A DNA stretch of 64,000 nt from Martinezella hainanensis (GTDB taxonomy: Bacteria > Pseudomonadota > Alphaproteobacteria > Rhizobiales > Rhizobiaceae). The notes below the pieces were generated by a model, which made no database searches, was not told the DNA's origin, and worked only from the letters and a program-made list of their open reading frames with translations. The translations under genes and the position numbers were made by a program. The stretch is from contig NZ_FMAC01000015.1 in the NCBI RefSeq assembly GCF_900094555.1, positions 1 to 64,000 of the forward strand, in the 5' to 3' direction. Within the stretch, counting starts at the first letter, position 1; every line of letters starts with the position of its first letter. Positions 44,557-53,764 of this stretch are shown here, in pieces.

Positions 44557-45783
44557 ATGAAGCACGTAGTAGTGATAGGCGCCGGTATAACCGGCGTGAC
44601 GACAGCGTACGCGTTATTGAAAGCCGGCTTGAAGGTCACCGTGATTGATAAAAATCGCTACGCGGCCATGGAGACGTCCTTTGCGAATGGTGGCCAGCTA
44701 TCTGCCAGCAACGCGGAGGTCTGGACCAATCTTGGGACCATTATCAAGGGTCTGAAATGGATGTTGAGGCGAGACGCGCCACTTCTCGTCAACCCGTCTC
44801 CCAGTTGGCACAAATATTCATGGTTTACAAAATTTCTTCTTAGCGTGCCCTCGTATGAGCAGAACACGATCAAGACCGCGGAAATGGCGATCGAAGCCAG
44901 GCAGCACATGTTCGATATTGCGAAAGATGAGAATATCGATTTCGATCTGGTGAAGCGCGGGATCCTGCACGTTTATTACGACGCGCCAAGCTTGCGAGCG
45001 GCTGAAAGCGTCAATGAATTGCTGAGGCGCGGAGGGCTAGAGCGCCGACGAGTTGATCCGGCCGAGATCTCTGCCTTGGAACCAGCGCTCAAGGGAAATT
45101 TTGCTGGCGGCTACTATACGGAGTCCGACTTTACGGGCGATATTCATAAGTTCACTCGTGGTCTAGCAGATGCCTGCTCGAAAGCTGGAGGCAAGTTTCT
45201 GTTCGGAAGACAAGTGGAAAAGATCGAGCACGGTCCGAGGATCATAATATCGTCGTCGGTTGAAGGCGAAAAAGAATTAGAGGACATTGTTGCCGACGGC
45301 GTCGTCATTTGCGCCGGCGTCGGAAGCAGAAGACTCGCAACGATGGTCGGCGACAGCGTGGATGTCTACCCAGTAAAGGGCTATTCAATCACTGTGAATC
45401 TGGATTCACCGGAAGCTGAGGAAGGTGCTCCATGGGTCAGCTTGCTCGACGAGCAGGCGAAAATCGTTACCAGCCGGCTCGGCAGCAAGCGGTTGAGGGT
45501 TGCGGGTACGGCTGAGTTCAACGGAGAAAATCTCGATATAAGGCACGATCGAACGAAGCCGCTCATTGACTGGACGATCAAGAGGTTTCCTCGCGTGCCG
45601 ACCAATAGCGTAGTCCCTTGGGCAGGACTCAGGCCCATGATGCCTAACATGATGCCGCAGGTTCGGTCCGGGAAGTCGGAAAACGTGTTCTACAACACAG
45701 GGCACGGCCATCTGGGGTGGACATTGAGTTGCCTCACCGCCGAGCTTGTCTCGCAACTGATCCGCACTTCGCTCACCAAGTAG
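44557..45783 (+). CDS. D-amino-acid dehydrogenase, DadA-like (408 aa)
   Basis: MKHVVVIGAGITGVTTAYAL is the FAD-binding GxGxxG motif. SFANGGQLSASNAEVW is the DadA signature, GDIHKFTRGLADAC a family block, and FYNTGHGHLGWTLS the C-terminal flavin contact. The family oxidises D-amino acids to imino acids, at the membrane, with electrons passing to quinone. RidA nearby could clear the imines. It follows the M20 gene by 20 bases and is probably in its operon. Confidence 0.9.
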   Translation: MKHVVVIGAGITGVTTAYALLKAGLKVTVIDKNRYAAMETSFANGGQLSASNAEVWTNLGTIIKGLKWMLRRDAPLLVNPSPSWHKYSWFTKFLLSVPSYEQNTIKTAEMAIEARQHMFDIAKDENIDFDLVKRGILHVYYDAPSLRAAESVNELLRRGGLERRRVDPAEISALEPALKGNFAGGYYTESDFTGDIHKFTRGLADACSKAGGKFLFGRQVEKIEHGPRIIISSSVEGEKELEDIVADGVVICAGVGSRRLATMVGDSVDVYPVKGYSITVNLDSPEAEEGAPWVSLLDEQAKIVTSRLGSKRLRVAGTAEFNGENLDIRHDRTKPLIDWTIKRFPRVPTNSVVPWAGLRPMMPNMMPQVRSGKSENVFYNTGHGHLGWTLSCLTAELVSQLIRTSLTK

Positions 45784-45820
45784 TCATGAAGACCGGCGTC
45801 CGCCGAACCTTCGTTGGTAA

Positions 45821-45847
45821 CAGATGCCCGTAAAGAGCGGGCATCTG
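45821..45847. terminator. Terminator between dadA and the amidase gene
   Basis: CAGATGCCCG-TAAAGAG-CGGGCATCTG, a perfect 10-bp stem between convergent genes ending at 45783 (+) and 45889 (-). Confidence 0.8.
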
Positions 45848-45888
45848 CACAACATATGCTCCGTCTGATTCCGAGTTTGCAAGGCTGC

Positions 45889-47265
45889 TCAACGAGGCAG
45901 CCGCGCGTCGCTCCGGAGCGCTGCTATATCTCGTTCGATCAGTTCGCAAGCTTCTAGCACGAATGCATCCCGATGACGCCTCCCCACGACCTGCATTCCG
46001 ACCGGCAACCCACGTGAAAGTCCGCACGGGATCGACGCTGCGGGTTGTTGAGTCAAGTTGAAAGGGTACGTGTATGGGTTCCACTCTAGCCAGCTTTTCA
46101 TGCCAGAGCCTTCTGGGACAATTAGTCCTGCCTCTAGAGCAACAGATGGCATAGTTGGGGTAATGAGAAGATCGTAGCTCTCGTGGAAAATATTCATGTG
46201 CCTACCCAGTCCATCCCTCCGACTTAGTGCCGCGATTATCTGATCGCCGTTGACGCTGCCCAGAGCATTTATTTCCTCGATCAGACCTGCATCTACGATT
46301 TCCTTCGCAAACGGCCCCATCCCGGCAACCATGTTCGCAAATGCTGCGTAGTAAAGCGGACGTAGGATTTCGATCGGCTCGTCAAAGCCTGGATCAATTT
46401 CGTCGATCTCCCAGCCTTGTCCCCTCAATCTGCTGATTGCTTCATCGACAACCCGTATGACATCCTCATCGGGCTTGGCGTATCCGAGGGTTCGGCTGTA
46501 GGCCACTTTCAGATGTTGCCGCCGAGGCGAAGGTGGCAGCTTGAATGGTAGAGCTTGCCAATCCCGATTGTCAGGCTGAGCCACGACCTCAAACATTAGT
46601 ATCGCATCAGCGACAGTCCGAGTAATCGGACCAATGTGTGTAAACTGGGGAAGCGCACCAACTGGAAATGCTGGAACGACACCGAATGTTGGCTTGAACC
46701 CTACGACGCCGCAGAACGAAGCAGGTATCCTGATTGAACCAGCGCCATCGGTACCGATATTAAGCGGCGCAATGCCTAATGCCGCAGTGACCGCAGCCCC
46801 TCCACTGCTGCCGCCTGATGTTCGGCTTCTATTCCAGGGATTGAGCGTCGACCCCGTAAGCGCGTTGTCGCAGACACCCTTCCATCCAAGTTCTGGCATC
46901 GTCGTAATACCTAGGATGATTGAGCCTGCTTCGCGAAGCCTCGCAACAGCGGGCGAATCCTCTTCACCCATTTTAGACCTGAGCGTCGAGCCCCAGTTCG
47001 AGGTCCAGTCTCGAACAAGGCAGTTGTCCTTGGCCGTCGATAGAACTCCATCGAGCAGCCCAAGAGGATCTCGCTTGAACCAGCGCTCTTCGGAACGCCG
47101 CGCTTGCTTGAGGATTTCATCCCTATCTGGCACGCGGATGAAATTGAGATCGCTATTTTCATCGAGTGCCGCCAATGCCAAATTTGCGATTTCGACCGGC
47201 GAGGCTTCCTTGTTTTGAAACAAGGTCAACTGGTCTTTCGCTGTCGGCAGATTTGAAGCCACCAT
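45889..47265 (-). CDS. Amidase signature family hydrolase (458 aa)
   Basis: ATG at 47265 with GGAGG eight bases upstream. GVLSTAKDNCLVRDWTSNWG contains the catalytic Lys. RTSGGSSGGAAVTAALGIA holds the cis-Ser, and TDGAGSIRIPASFCGVVGFK the nucleophile Ser region. The length is usual. Substrates of the family range from amides to carbamoyl compounds; here a role in releasing amino acids is inferred from context. It is divergent from the liv cluster, which shares the 310-base gap (47266-47575) with its promoter. No gene is seen in that gap. Confidence 0.9.
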   Translation of the reverse strand: MVASNLPTAKDQLTLFQNKEASPVEIANLALAALDENSDLNFIRVPDRDEILKQARRSEERWFKRDPLGLLDGVLSTAKDNCLVRDWTSNWGSTLRSKMGEEDSPAVARLREAGSIILGITTMPELGWKGVCDNALTGSTLNPWNRSRTSGGSSGGAAVTAALGIAPLNIGTDGAGSIRIPASFCGVVGFKPTFGVVPAFPVGALPQFTHIGPITRTVADAILMFEVVAQPDNRDWQALPFKLPPSPRRQHLKVAYSRTLGYAKPDEDVIRVVDEAISRLRGQGWEIDEIDPGFDEPIEILRPLYYAAFANMVAGMGPFAKEIVDAGLIEEINALGSVNGDQIIAALSRRDGLGRHMNIFHESYDLLITPTMPSVALEAGLIVPEGSGMKSWLEWNPYTYPFNLTQQPAASIPCGLSRGLPVGMQVVGRRHRDAFVLEACELIERDIAALRSDARLPR

Positions 47266-47575
47266 GTCCATATCCTCCAATGTAGACGATGCATAACCCG
47301 TGGGTCATATGAGTCATTTACTGGAAGACCTCGTCACATGGATTTCAAAGAACATCCCGCTGTGACGCATTGCTCGAAAAGCGCGACGAGCAATGAAACC
47401 TTTTTGTCACGAGTTGATGTGAACGACGGAGCTTTTCGGCCAAGTGGTGCGATCTCCTCGCGTCAACGCCTTCTTTGATTTACATGGTGCGCGATCACAA
47501 TAATTTTGGCGTAAACACGTCGGAACCGCTCCCTACTCTTCATCTCGTCACTTAAACAAGAACAGGGGTTCCAAA

Positions 47576-48673
47576 ATGAAAAGAGTACTGTTGTCAGCTG
47601 CACTCGCTATGGCCTTGTGCCAAACTGCCCATGCAGAGATGGTGATCGGTTGGGCTGGCCCACTCACTGGCGGAAGCGCAGCGCTGGGTGATCAGTCCAA
47701 GAACGGCGTGACGCAAGCTGTCGAAGACATCAATGCAAAGGGAGGCATTCTCGGCGAAAAAGTTCGAGTTCAATTCGAAGATGATGCTGGTGATCCGAAA
47801 CAGGCGATCTCGGTCGCAAATCGCCTCGTCGCGGCGGGCGTGAAGTTTGTGGTTGGCCACCAGAATTCAGGTGCGTCTATTCCAGCGTCGGAGGTTTACG
47901 CGGAGGATGGAGCGATCATGATTTCGCCCTCCTCTACAAACCCTGAACTGACGGAACGCGGACTGCAGAATGTTTTCAGAACATGCGGTCGTGACGACCA
48001 GCAAGGACAAATTGCGAGCCAGTTCATTCTCAAGCAATACGCTGGAAAGAAGATTTTCATCGTCCAAGACAAGACTCCCTACGGCGTGGGACTTGCCGAT
48101 GAAGTGAAGAAAGGTATCAACGCCGGCGGGTTAACCGAAGTCGGCTATGAAGGCATAACCGTCGGCGAAAAGGATTACACTGCGCTCATCTCCAAGATCA
48201 AAGAGGCGAACGCGGACGTTGTCTACTTCGGAGGCATCTATACCGAAGGCGCACTTATTCTGCGGCAGATGCGCGAAAGTGGCATGAATGCACCTTTCCT
48301 TGGCGGGGATGGTCTGTTCAGTTCTGAGTTCTCTGCGATCGCCGGCTCGGGAGCCGAAGGATCTGTTTTTGCGACTTTCGGACCGGACCCGACCAAGAAC
48401 GCATCGGCGAAGGATGTTGTGACCCGCTTTGCCGCGAAGAATTTGAACCCTGAAGGCAACACTCTATACGCGTACGCCGGCGTTCAGGTGATCGCGCAAG
48501 CGATCGAGGCTTCAAAATCGAAAGATCCCGAGGCGGTGTCAGCAACGATACATTCCGGCAAGACTTTCGACACTGTGATCGGACCCCTGTCATTCGACAA
48601 CAAGGGCGACATCACGCGGCTCGACTTCGTATTCTACAGGCTGGACCAGGGCAAGTTCGTGGAGCTTCCATAG
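47576..48673 (+). CDS. livK: Branched-chain amino-acid ABC transporter binding protein (365 aa)
   Basis: A signal peptide at residues 1-20 (VLLSAALAMALCQTAHA). The mature protein opens EMVIGWAGPLTGGSAALGDQ, the LivJ/LivK pattern. VGHQNSGASIPASEVYAEDG and FFGG-like sites line the ligand cleft. It works with LivHMGF downstream. Substrate range in this family includes leucine-type and other hydrophobic amino acids. A hairpin in the gap to livH probably gives higher expression of the binding protein. Confidence 0.92.
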   Translation: MKRVLLSAALAMALCQTAHAEMVIGWAGPLTGGSAALGDQSKNGVTQAVEDINAKGGILGEKVRVQFEDDAGDPKQAISVANRLVAAGVKFVVGHQNSGASIPASEVYAEDGAIMISPSSTNPELTERGLQNVFRTCGRDDQQGQIASQFILKQYAGKKIFIVQDKTPYGVGLADEVKKGINAGGLTEVGYEGITVGEKDYTALISKIKEANADVVYFGGIYTEGALILRQMRESGMNAPFLGGDGLFSSEFSAIAGSGAEGSVFATFGPDPTKNASAKDVVTRFAAKNLNPEGNTLYAYAGVQVIAQAIEASKSKDPEAVSATIHSGKTFDTVIGPLSFDNKGDITRLDFVFYRLDQGKFVELP

Positions 48674-48680
48674 TCGCTCG

Positions 48681-48708
48681 CGCCTGACCTGACGCTTCAG
48701 GTCAGGCG
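48681..48708. terminator. Strong hairpin between livK and livH
   Basis: CGCCTGACCTG and CAGGTCAGGCG form a perfect 11-bp stem with an ACGCTT loop, eight bases after the livK stop. It is probably a partial terminator that lowers livHMGF relative to livK and may stabilise the livK message. Confidence 0.75.
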
Positions 48709-48744
48709 TTCTGTTCGGCGTTCCAATCATTACAGGAATCTCCC

Positions 48745-49647
48745 GTGGAATACTTTATCCAGCAGCTCTTCAACGGGCTGACTCTCGGTTCCATCTATGG
48801 TCTCGTTGCTATTGGCTATACGATGGTTTATGGCATTGTCGGCATGATCAATTTCGCCCATGGCGATGTCTTCATGCTCGGTGGTTTCGCTGCTCTTATC
48901 GTCTTTCTCGTTCTCACATCGATTTTCGCAGGTCTTCCGGTAGCAGTTCTTCTGCTGGCGATGCTTGTTGTTGCGATGCTGATGACGAGTTTGTGGAATT
49001 GGACGATCGAGCGAGTTGCATACCGTCCGCTGCGCGGTTCGTTCCGCCTGGCGCCGCTGATCACCGCAATCGGCATGTCGATCACGCTTTCCAACTTCAT
49101 CCAGGTGACGCAGGGCCCGCGCAACAAGCCGATCCCGCCGCTGGTCAGCTCGGTCTATAATATCGGCGGCATCTCGGTCTCGCTGAAGCAGATCATCATC
49201 ATCGTCATCACCGTCGTTCTCCTGGCTGCCTTCTGGTACCTCGTGAACCGCACGGCGCTCGGCCGCGCCCAGCGCGCCACCGAGCAGGACCGCAAGATGG
49301 CGGCGCTTCTCGGCGTCAATGTCGACCAGACGATCTCCATCACCTTCATCATGGGTGCGGCACTCGCCGCCGTCGCCGGCACGATGTACCTGATGTATTA
49401 CGGCGTCGCCTCCTTCACCGATGGCTTCACGCCCGGCGTCAAGGCGTTCACGGCAGCCGTTCTCGGCGGTATCGGCTCGCTGCCGGGCGCCGTCTTCGGC
49501 GGCCTGCTGATCGGCCTGATCGAATCGCTGTGGTCGGCCTATTTCACCATCGCCTACAAGGACGTCGCGACCTTCGCGATCCTGGCTTTCGTCCTGATCT
49601 TCAAGCCGACCGGTATTCTCGGACGGCCGGAAGTCGAGAAGGTATAA
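48745..49647 (+). CDS. livH: LivH permease (300 aa)
   Basis: About eight membrane spans. It opens MEYFIQQLFNGLTLGSIYGL, then VGMINFAHGDVFML; later GFTPGVKAFTAAVLGGIGSL is the EAA-like loop. It is part of the high-affinity branched-chain amino-acid uptake system. The first 90 codons use A/T-rich third positions more often than the rest; from about 49010 on, GC rises sharply and stays high through livF. This suggests recombination within the gene. Confidence 0.93.
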   Translation: MEYFIQQLFNGLTLGSIYGLVAIGYTMVYGIVGMINFAHGDVFMLGGFAALIVFLVLTSIFAGLPVAVLLLAMLVVAMLMTSLWNWTIERVAYRPLRGSFRLAPLITAIGMSITLSNFIQVTQGPRNKPIPPLVSSVYNIGGISVSLKQIIIIVITVVLLAAFWYLVNRTALGRAQRATEQDRKMAALLGVNVDQTISITFIMGAALAAVAGTMYLMYYGVASFTDGFTPGVKAFTAAVLGGIGSLPGAVFGGLLIGLIESLWSAYFTIAYKDVATFAILAFVLIFKPTGILGRPEVEKV

Positions 49648-49652
49648 CCGTC

Positions 49653-51044
49653 ATGGCAAACATCGAAACTTCCGCAGACAAGCCCGCGGGCGGGCTTGTC
49701 CAGAAGGGCATCCGTGAAGCGTTCTTCACCGGTCTCGTCTCGCTCGGCCTGTTCGTTCTCTATGTCGGTCTCGGCACCCAGCAGAACATCAACAACGAAC
49801 TGATCATCGTCCAGCGCTGGGGCCTGCTGGCGATCTTCGTCGCCATCGCCGCCATCGGCCGCTTCGTCATGGTCGTCTTCGTCCAGCCGAATGTCGACCG
49901 CCGCAAGCTTGCCAAGGCAAAGCACGGCGAGCTCGACATCTCGACCGACAAGAGCTTCTTCCACACGCATTTCCTGAAGATCGCCCTGGCGGCGCTGCTG
50001 CTCTATCCCGTCGTCATCTACGCGCTGGTCGGCGCGCAGGGCTCGCTGAAGTGGGTCGACAATTTCGGGATCCAGATCCTCATCTACGTGATGCTCGCCT
50101 GGGGCCTCAACATCGTCGTCGGCCTCGCCGGTCTTCTCGACCTCGGCTATGTCGCCTTCTATGCCGTCGGCGCCTATTCCTACGCGCTGCTGTCTTCCTA
50201 TTTCGGGCTGTCCTTCTGGGTGCTGCTGCCGCTGTCGGGCATCTTCGCCGCTCTCTGGGGCATCATCCTCGGCTTCCCGGTCCTGCGTCTGCGCGGCGAC
50301 TACCTCGCCATCGTGACGCTCGCCTTCGGCGAGATCATCCGCCTGGTGCTGATCAACTGGACGGATGTCACCAAGGGCACGTTCGGCATCTCCGGCATTC
50401 CGAAGGCGACGCTGTTCGGCATTCCCTTCGATGCGACCTCCGGCGGCTTTGCCAAGCTGTTCGGCCTGCCGATGTCGTCGGCCTATTACAAGATCTTCCT
50501 GTTCTATCTGATCCTGGCGCTCTGCCTGATCACGGCCTACGTCACCATCCGGCTCCGCCGCATGCCGATCGGCCGCGCCTGGGAGGCTCTGCGCGAAGAC
50601 GAGATCGCCTGCCGTTCGCTCGGCATCAACACCGTGACGACCAAGCTCACCGCCTTTGCGACGGGCGCAATGTTCGGCGGCTTTGCCGGCTCGTTCTTCG
50701 CCGCGCGCCAGGGCTTCGTCTCGCCTGAATCCTTCGTCTTCCTGGAATCGGCCGTCATCCTCGCCATCGTCGTTCTCGGCGGTATGGGCTCGCTGACGGG
50801 GATCGCGATCGCCGCCGTCGTCATGGTCGGCGGTACCGAAGTGCTGCGCGAGATGGACTTCCTCAAGGTCGTCTTCGGACCGGACTTCACGCCGGAACTC
50901 TACCGCATGCTGCTCTTCGGCCTCGCCATGGTCGTGGTCATGCTGTTCAAGCCGCGCGGCTTCGTCGGCTCGCGTGAACCGACCGCCTTCCTCAAGGAGC
51001 GCAAGGCGGTATCCGGAAGCTTCACCAAGGAGGGCCATGGCTGA
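49653..51044 (+). CDS. livM: LivM permease (463 aa)
   Basis: ATG at 49653, five bases after livH. A roughly 150-residue N-terminal extension with two or three hydrophobic stretches, as in other rhizobial LivM, precedes the standard permease (MLAWGLNIVVGLAGLLDLGY; VLRLRGDYLAIVTLAFGEII). EDEIACRSLGINTVTTKLTA is the loop contacting LivG/LivF. A long antisense frame across it is a composition artefact. Confidence 0.92.
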   Translation: MANIETSADKPAGGLVQKGIREAFFTGLVSLGLFVLYVGLGTQQNINNELIIVQRWGLLAIFVAIAAIGRFVMVVFVQPNVDRRKLAKAKHGELDISTDKSFFHTHFLKIALAALLLYPVVIYALVGAQGSLKWVDNFGIQILIYVMLAWGLNIVVGLAGLLDLGYVAFYAVGAYSYALLSSYFGLSFWVLLPLSGIFAALWGIILGFPVLRLRGDYLAIVTLAFGEIIRLVLINWTDVTKGTFGISGIPKATLFGIPFDATSGGFAKLFGLPMSSAYYKIFLFYLILALCLITAYVTIRLRRMPIGRAWEALREDEIACRSLGINTVTTKLTAFATGAMFGGFAGSFFAARQGFVSPESFVFLESAVILAIVVLGGMGSLTGIAIAAVVMVGGTEVLREMDFLKVVFGPDFTPELYRMLLFGLAMVVVMLFKPRGFVGSREPTAFLKERKAVSGSFTKEGHG

Positions 51045-51907
51045 TGAGCCCTGTAGAAACGATGTCCAACGATACCCTGCTCAAGGTCGAGCACCTGTCG
51101 ATGAAGTTCGGCGGCCTGATGGCCATCAACGACCTCTCCTTCGAAGCCAAGCGCGGCGATATCACTGCGCTGATCGGCCCGAACGGCGCAGGCAAGACCA
51201 CCGTGTTCAACTGCATCACCGGCTTCTACAAGCCGACGATGGGCATGATCACCATGAACCACAAGGACGGAAAGCAGCATCTGCTCGAGCGTCTGCCCGA
51301 CTTCCGGATCACCAGGGAAGCCAAGGTCGCCCGTACCTTCCAGAACATCCGCCTGTTCTCCGGCCTGACGGTTCTCGAGAACCTGCTGGTCGCGCAGCAC
51401 AACAAGCTGATGAAGGCCTCGGGTTACACGATCCTCGGCCTGCTCGGCATCGGCGGCTACAAGAAGGAAGCGGCAGCCTCCATCGAGCTCGCCCGCCACT
51501 GGCTGGAAAAGGCCGATCTGATCGATCGCGCCGACGACCCGGCCGGCGATCTGCCCTACGGCGCCCAGCGCCGCCTGGAAATCGCCCGTGCCATGTGCAC
51601 CGGTCCGGAGCTGCTCTGCCTCGACGAACCGGCCGCCGGTCTCAACCCGCGCGAATCGCTGGCACTCAACGAGCTGCTGCGCAGCATCCGCGCCGATACC
51701 GGAACGTCGATCCTGCTCATCGAGCACGACATGTCGGTGGTCATGGAGATTTCCGACCACGTCGTCGTTCTCGAATATGGCCAGAAGATCTCCGACGGCA
51801 CGCCCGAACACGTGAAGAACGACCCGAAGGTCATCGCGGCCTATCTCGGTGTCGAAGACGAAGAAGTTGAAGAGGTCATCGCGACCGTAGAAGGGGGCGC
51901 ACACTGA
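51044..51907 (+). CDS. livG: LivG ATPase (287 aa)
   Basis: ATG at 51044 overlaps the livM stop. GPNGAGKTTVFNCITG is Walker A, LPYGAQRRLEIARAM the signature, LLCLDEPAAGLNP Walker B, and LLIEHDMSVVMEIS the switch His. It is one of the two ATPases of the Liv transporter. MSNDTLLKVEHL at 51062 is an alternative start. Confidence 0.94.
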   Translation: MSPVETMSNDTLLKVEHLSMKFGGLMAINDLSFEAKRGDITALIGPNGAGKTTVFNCITGFYKPTMGMITMNHKDGKQHLLERLPDFRITREAKVARTFQNIRLFSGLTVLENLLVAQHNKLMKASGYTILGLLGIGGYKKEAAASIELARHWLEKADLIDRADDPAGDLPYGAQRRLEIARAMCTGPELLCLDEPAAGLNPRESLALNELLRSIRADTGTSILLIEHDMSVVMEISDHVVVLEYGQKISDGTPEHVKNDPKVIAAYLGVEDEEVEEVIATVEGGAH

Positions 51908-52635
51908 TGGCCGGGGAACAGCTTCTCAAGGTTCAGGGCGTCGAGACCTATTACGGCAATATCCGCGCGCTCGCCGGCATCGATGTCGAAGTCAACAAGG
52001 GTGAGATCGTCAGCCTGATCGGCGCCAACGGCGCCGGCAAGTCGACGCTGATGATGACGATCTGCGGCAGCCCGCAGGCGCGCACCGGCTCGATCACCTT
52101 CGACGGCCGCGACATCACCAAGATGCCGACGCACGAAATCGCGCGTCTGCGTATCGCCCAGTCTCCGGAAGGACGCCGTATTTTCCCGCGCATGACCGTG
52201 CTGGAAAATCTGCAGATGGGCGCCGGCCTCGATAACCTCAAATACTTCCACGAGGATCTGGAGAAGATCTTCGTGATGTTCCCGCGCCTCAAGGAACGCC
52301 AGACGCAGCGCGGCGGCACGCTTTCGGGCGGCGAACAGCAGATGCTGTCGATCGGCCGCGCGCTGATGGCGCGTCCGAAGCTGCTGCTGCTCGACGAACC
52401 GTCGCTCGGCCTCGCACCGCTGATCGTCAAGGGCATCTTCGAGGCGATCAAGAAGCTCAACGAAACCGAAGGCCTGACGGTCTTCCTCGTCGAGCAGAAC
52501 GCATTTGCCGCCCTCAAGCTTTCGCATCGCGCCTACGTGATGGTGAACGGCAAGGTGACGATGAGCGGTTCCGGCAAGGAACTGCTCGCCAATCCCGAAG
52601 TCCGCGCCGCCTATCTCGAAGGCGGACGGCACTGA
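51907..52635 (+). CDS. livF: LivF ATPase (242 aa)
   Basis: ATG at 51907 overlaps the livG stop. GANGAGKSTLMMTICG is Walker A, LSGGEQQMLSIGRALM the signature, and LLLLDEPSLGLAP Walker B. The length is typical. It completes livHMGF. Confidence 0.94.
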   Translation: MAGEQLLKVQGVETYYGNIRALAGIDVEVNKGEIVSLIGANGAGKSTLMMTICGSPQARTGSITFDGRDITKMPTHEIARLRIAQSPEGRRIFPRMTVLENLQMGAGLDNLKYFHEDLEKIFVMFPRLKERQTQRGGTLSGGEQQMLSIGRALMARPKLLLLDEPSLGLAPLIVKGIFEAIKKLNETEGLTVFLVEQNAFAALKLSHRAYVMVNGKVTMSGSGKELLANPEVRAAYLEGGRH

Positions 52636-52659
52636 TCCGGGCAGAAGGGAGACTTTGAC

Positions 52660-53028
52660 ATGCAGGGACTTTTCTTCGAACCGGACATGGGCGTCAGAAC
52701 CGTCATCCGCGCCATCGTCATGCTCATCGGTTTCTGGACCGCATGGCGTGCCGGCAAGGCCGCAGCCGAAAGCTGGAGCGATTACCCGCTGGTGATCGCC
52801 TACACCTTCCTGCTCGCCTGGGTGATGCAGTTCCTGCATCACGCGCTGTTCAACGGCCCGATGCTGAGCGGCTTCTACTACGCCATCGATTTCGTGCTGC
52901 TGCTCGTCTTCTCGACGGCCGGCTTCCGCTTCCGCCGCACCAATCAGATGGTCAACAACTATTACTGGCTGTACGAAAAAACTTCCGCGTTTACTTGGAC
53001 AAGCACGGCCGGCCAGTCCAGACACTAG
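52660..53028 (+). CDS. DUF6867-like small membrane protein (122 aa)
   Basis: Three to four membrane spans (VIRAIVMLIGFWTAWRAG; LVIAYTFLLAWVMQFLHHAL; YYAIDFVLLLVFSTAGFRF), then QMVNNYYWLYEK. I recall such a gene behind liv clusters in rhizobia; its role is unknown. The last 16 residues come just where base composition falls back to the local level, so the C-terminus may be altered by the junction. Confidence 0.7.
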   Translation: MQGLFFEPDMGVRTVIRAIVMLIGFWTAWRAGKAAAESWSDYPLVIAYTFLLAWVMQFLHHALFNGPMLSGFYYAIDFVLLLVFSTAGFRFRRTNQMVNNYYWLYEKTSAFTWTSTAGQSRH

Positions 53029-53086
53029 GCGTCCTCGCAAAAGAAAATTCCGATACCCGAAGTAGGCACAATCACACAGGGCTTCT

Positions 53087-53515
53087 ATGCAAAACATCCT
53101 ACGACTTGATTTGGAAGACGCTCGTCTCATCGTGGCCGGGGCTGAGCGACATGCACAGAAGATTGCAGTCCCAGTCTGCATAGCCATCACCGATGAAAGC
53201 GGTCAGCTTGTCGCTTTCATTCGAATGCAGGGTGGCAAAGTCACGTCGTCAACGATCGCGATCGACAAAGCGTTTACCGCTGCTGGAGCGAAGAAGGCGA
53301 CACATGATTACGGTGTGGCCAGCCAACCAGGCGCTCCGGCATATGGCATCTCCTCGGCGATCGGCGGGCGGTTAATTGTCGTCGCAGGGGGGTTGCCTGT
53401 GGTGTTTGAGAACGAGGTCGTCGGAGGGGTTGGCGTGTCATCAGGCACGCCGTCTCAAGATCAGGAGATCGCGCAAGCGGGAATTGACTATTGGCTATCG
53501 GAACGTTGTCAGTAG
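53087..53515 (+). CDS. GlcG/HbpS-like protein (142 aa)
   Basis: Contains PVCIAITDESGQLVAFIRMQ, then GISSAIGGRLIVVAGGLPVV, and VVGGVGVSSGTPSQDQEIAQ, the pattern of the GlcG/HbpS family (small, possibly cofactor- or heme-associated). Function in this context is not known. It is free-standing between the liv cluster and the polar amino-acid transporter. Confidence 0.85.
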   Translation: MQNILRLDLEDARLIVAGAERHAQKIAVPVCIAITDESGQLVAFIRMQGGKVTSSTIAIDKAFTAAGAKKATHDYGVASQPGAPAYGISSAIGGRLIVVAGGLPVVFENEVVGGVGVSSGTPSQDQEIAQAGIDYWLSERCQ

Positions 53516-53764
53516 AGTGGGCTCCGTTCCGCTGACATCCGCTCAAGAGGAACTGCGCAGGCTCAATCGGCGATGCTCTCATGATGTACTGCTCTACTTT
53601 GCGGCGGTGCCCGTAGTTTTAGCAGGCGCACCACAAACGGATAGAATGAGCCAAAACGTCCGTCCATTTGACGTTTCTGCATCATAAATTGCCACCCTTT
53701 GAAGCGTTTACTAATCGGCGGGCGCTACACTTTCGTTAATCAAAACATAAGTGGGAACCCGAAG

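Noticed and set aside
49554..51038. 494-codon minus-strand frame
   Set aside because: It is antisense to livH/livM and rich in Asp/Glu/Arg/Gln, a typical shadow of GC-rich codon use.
51841..53190. 449-codon minus-strand frame
   Set aside because: It is antisense to livF and its neighbour, both of which have clear motifs.
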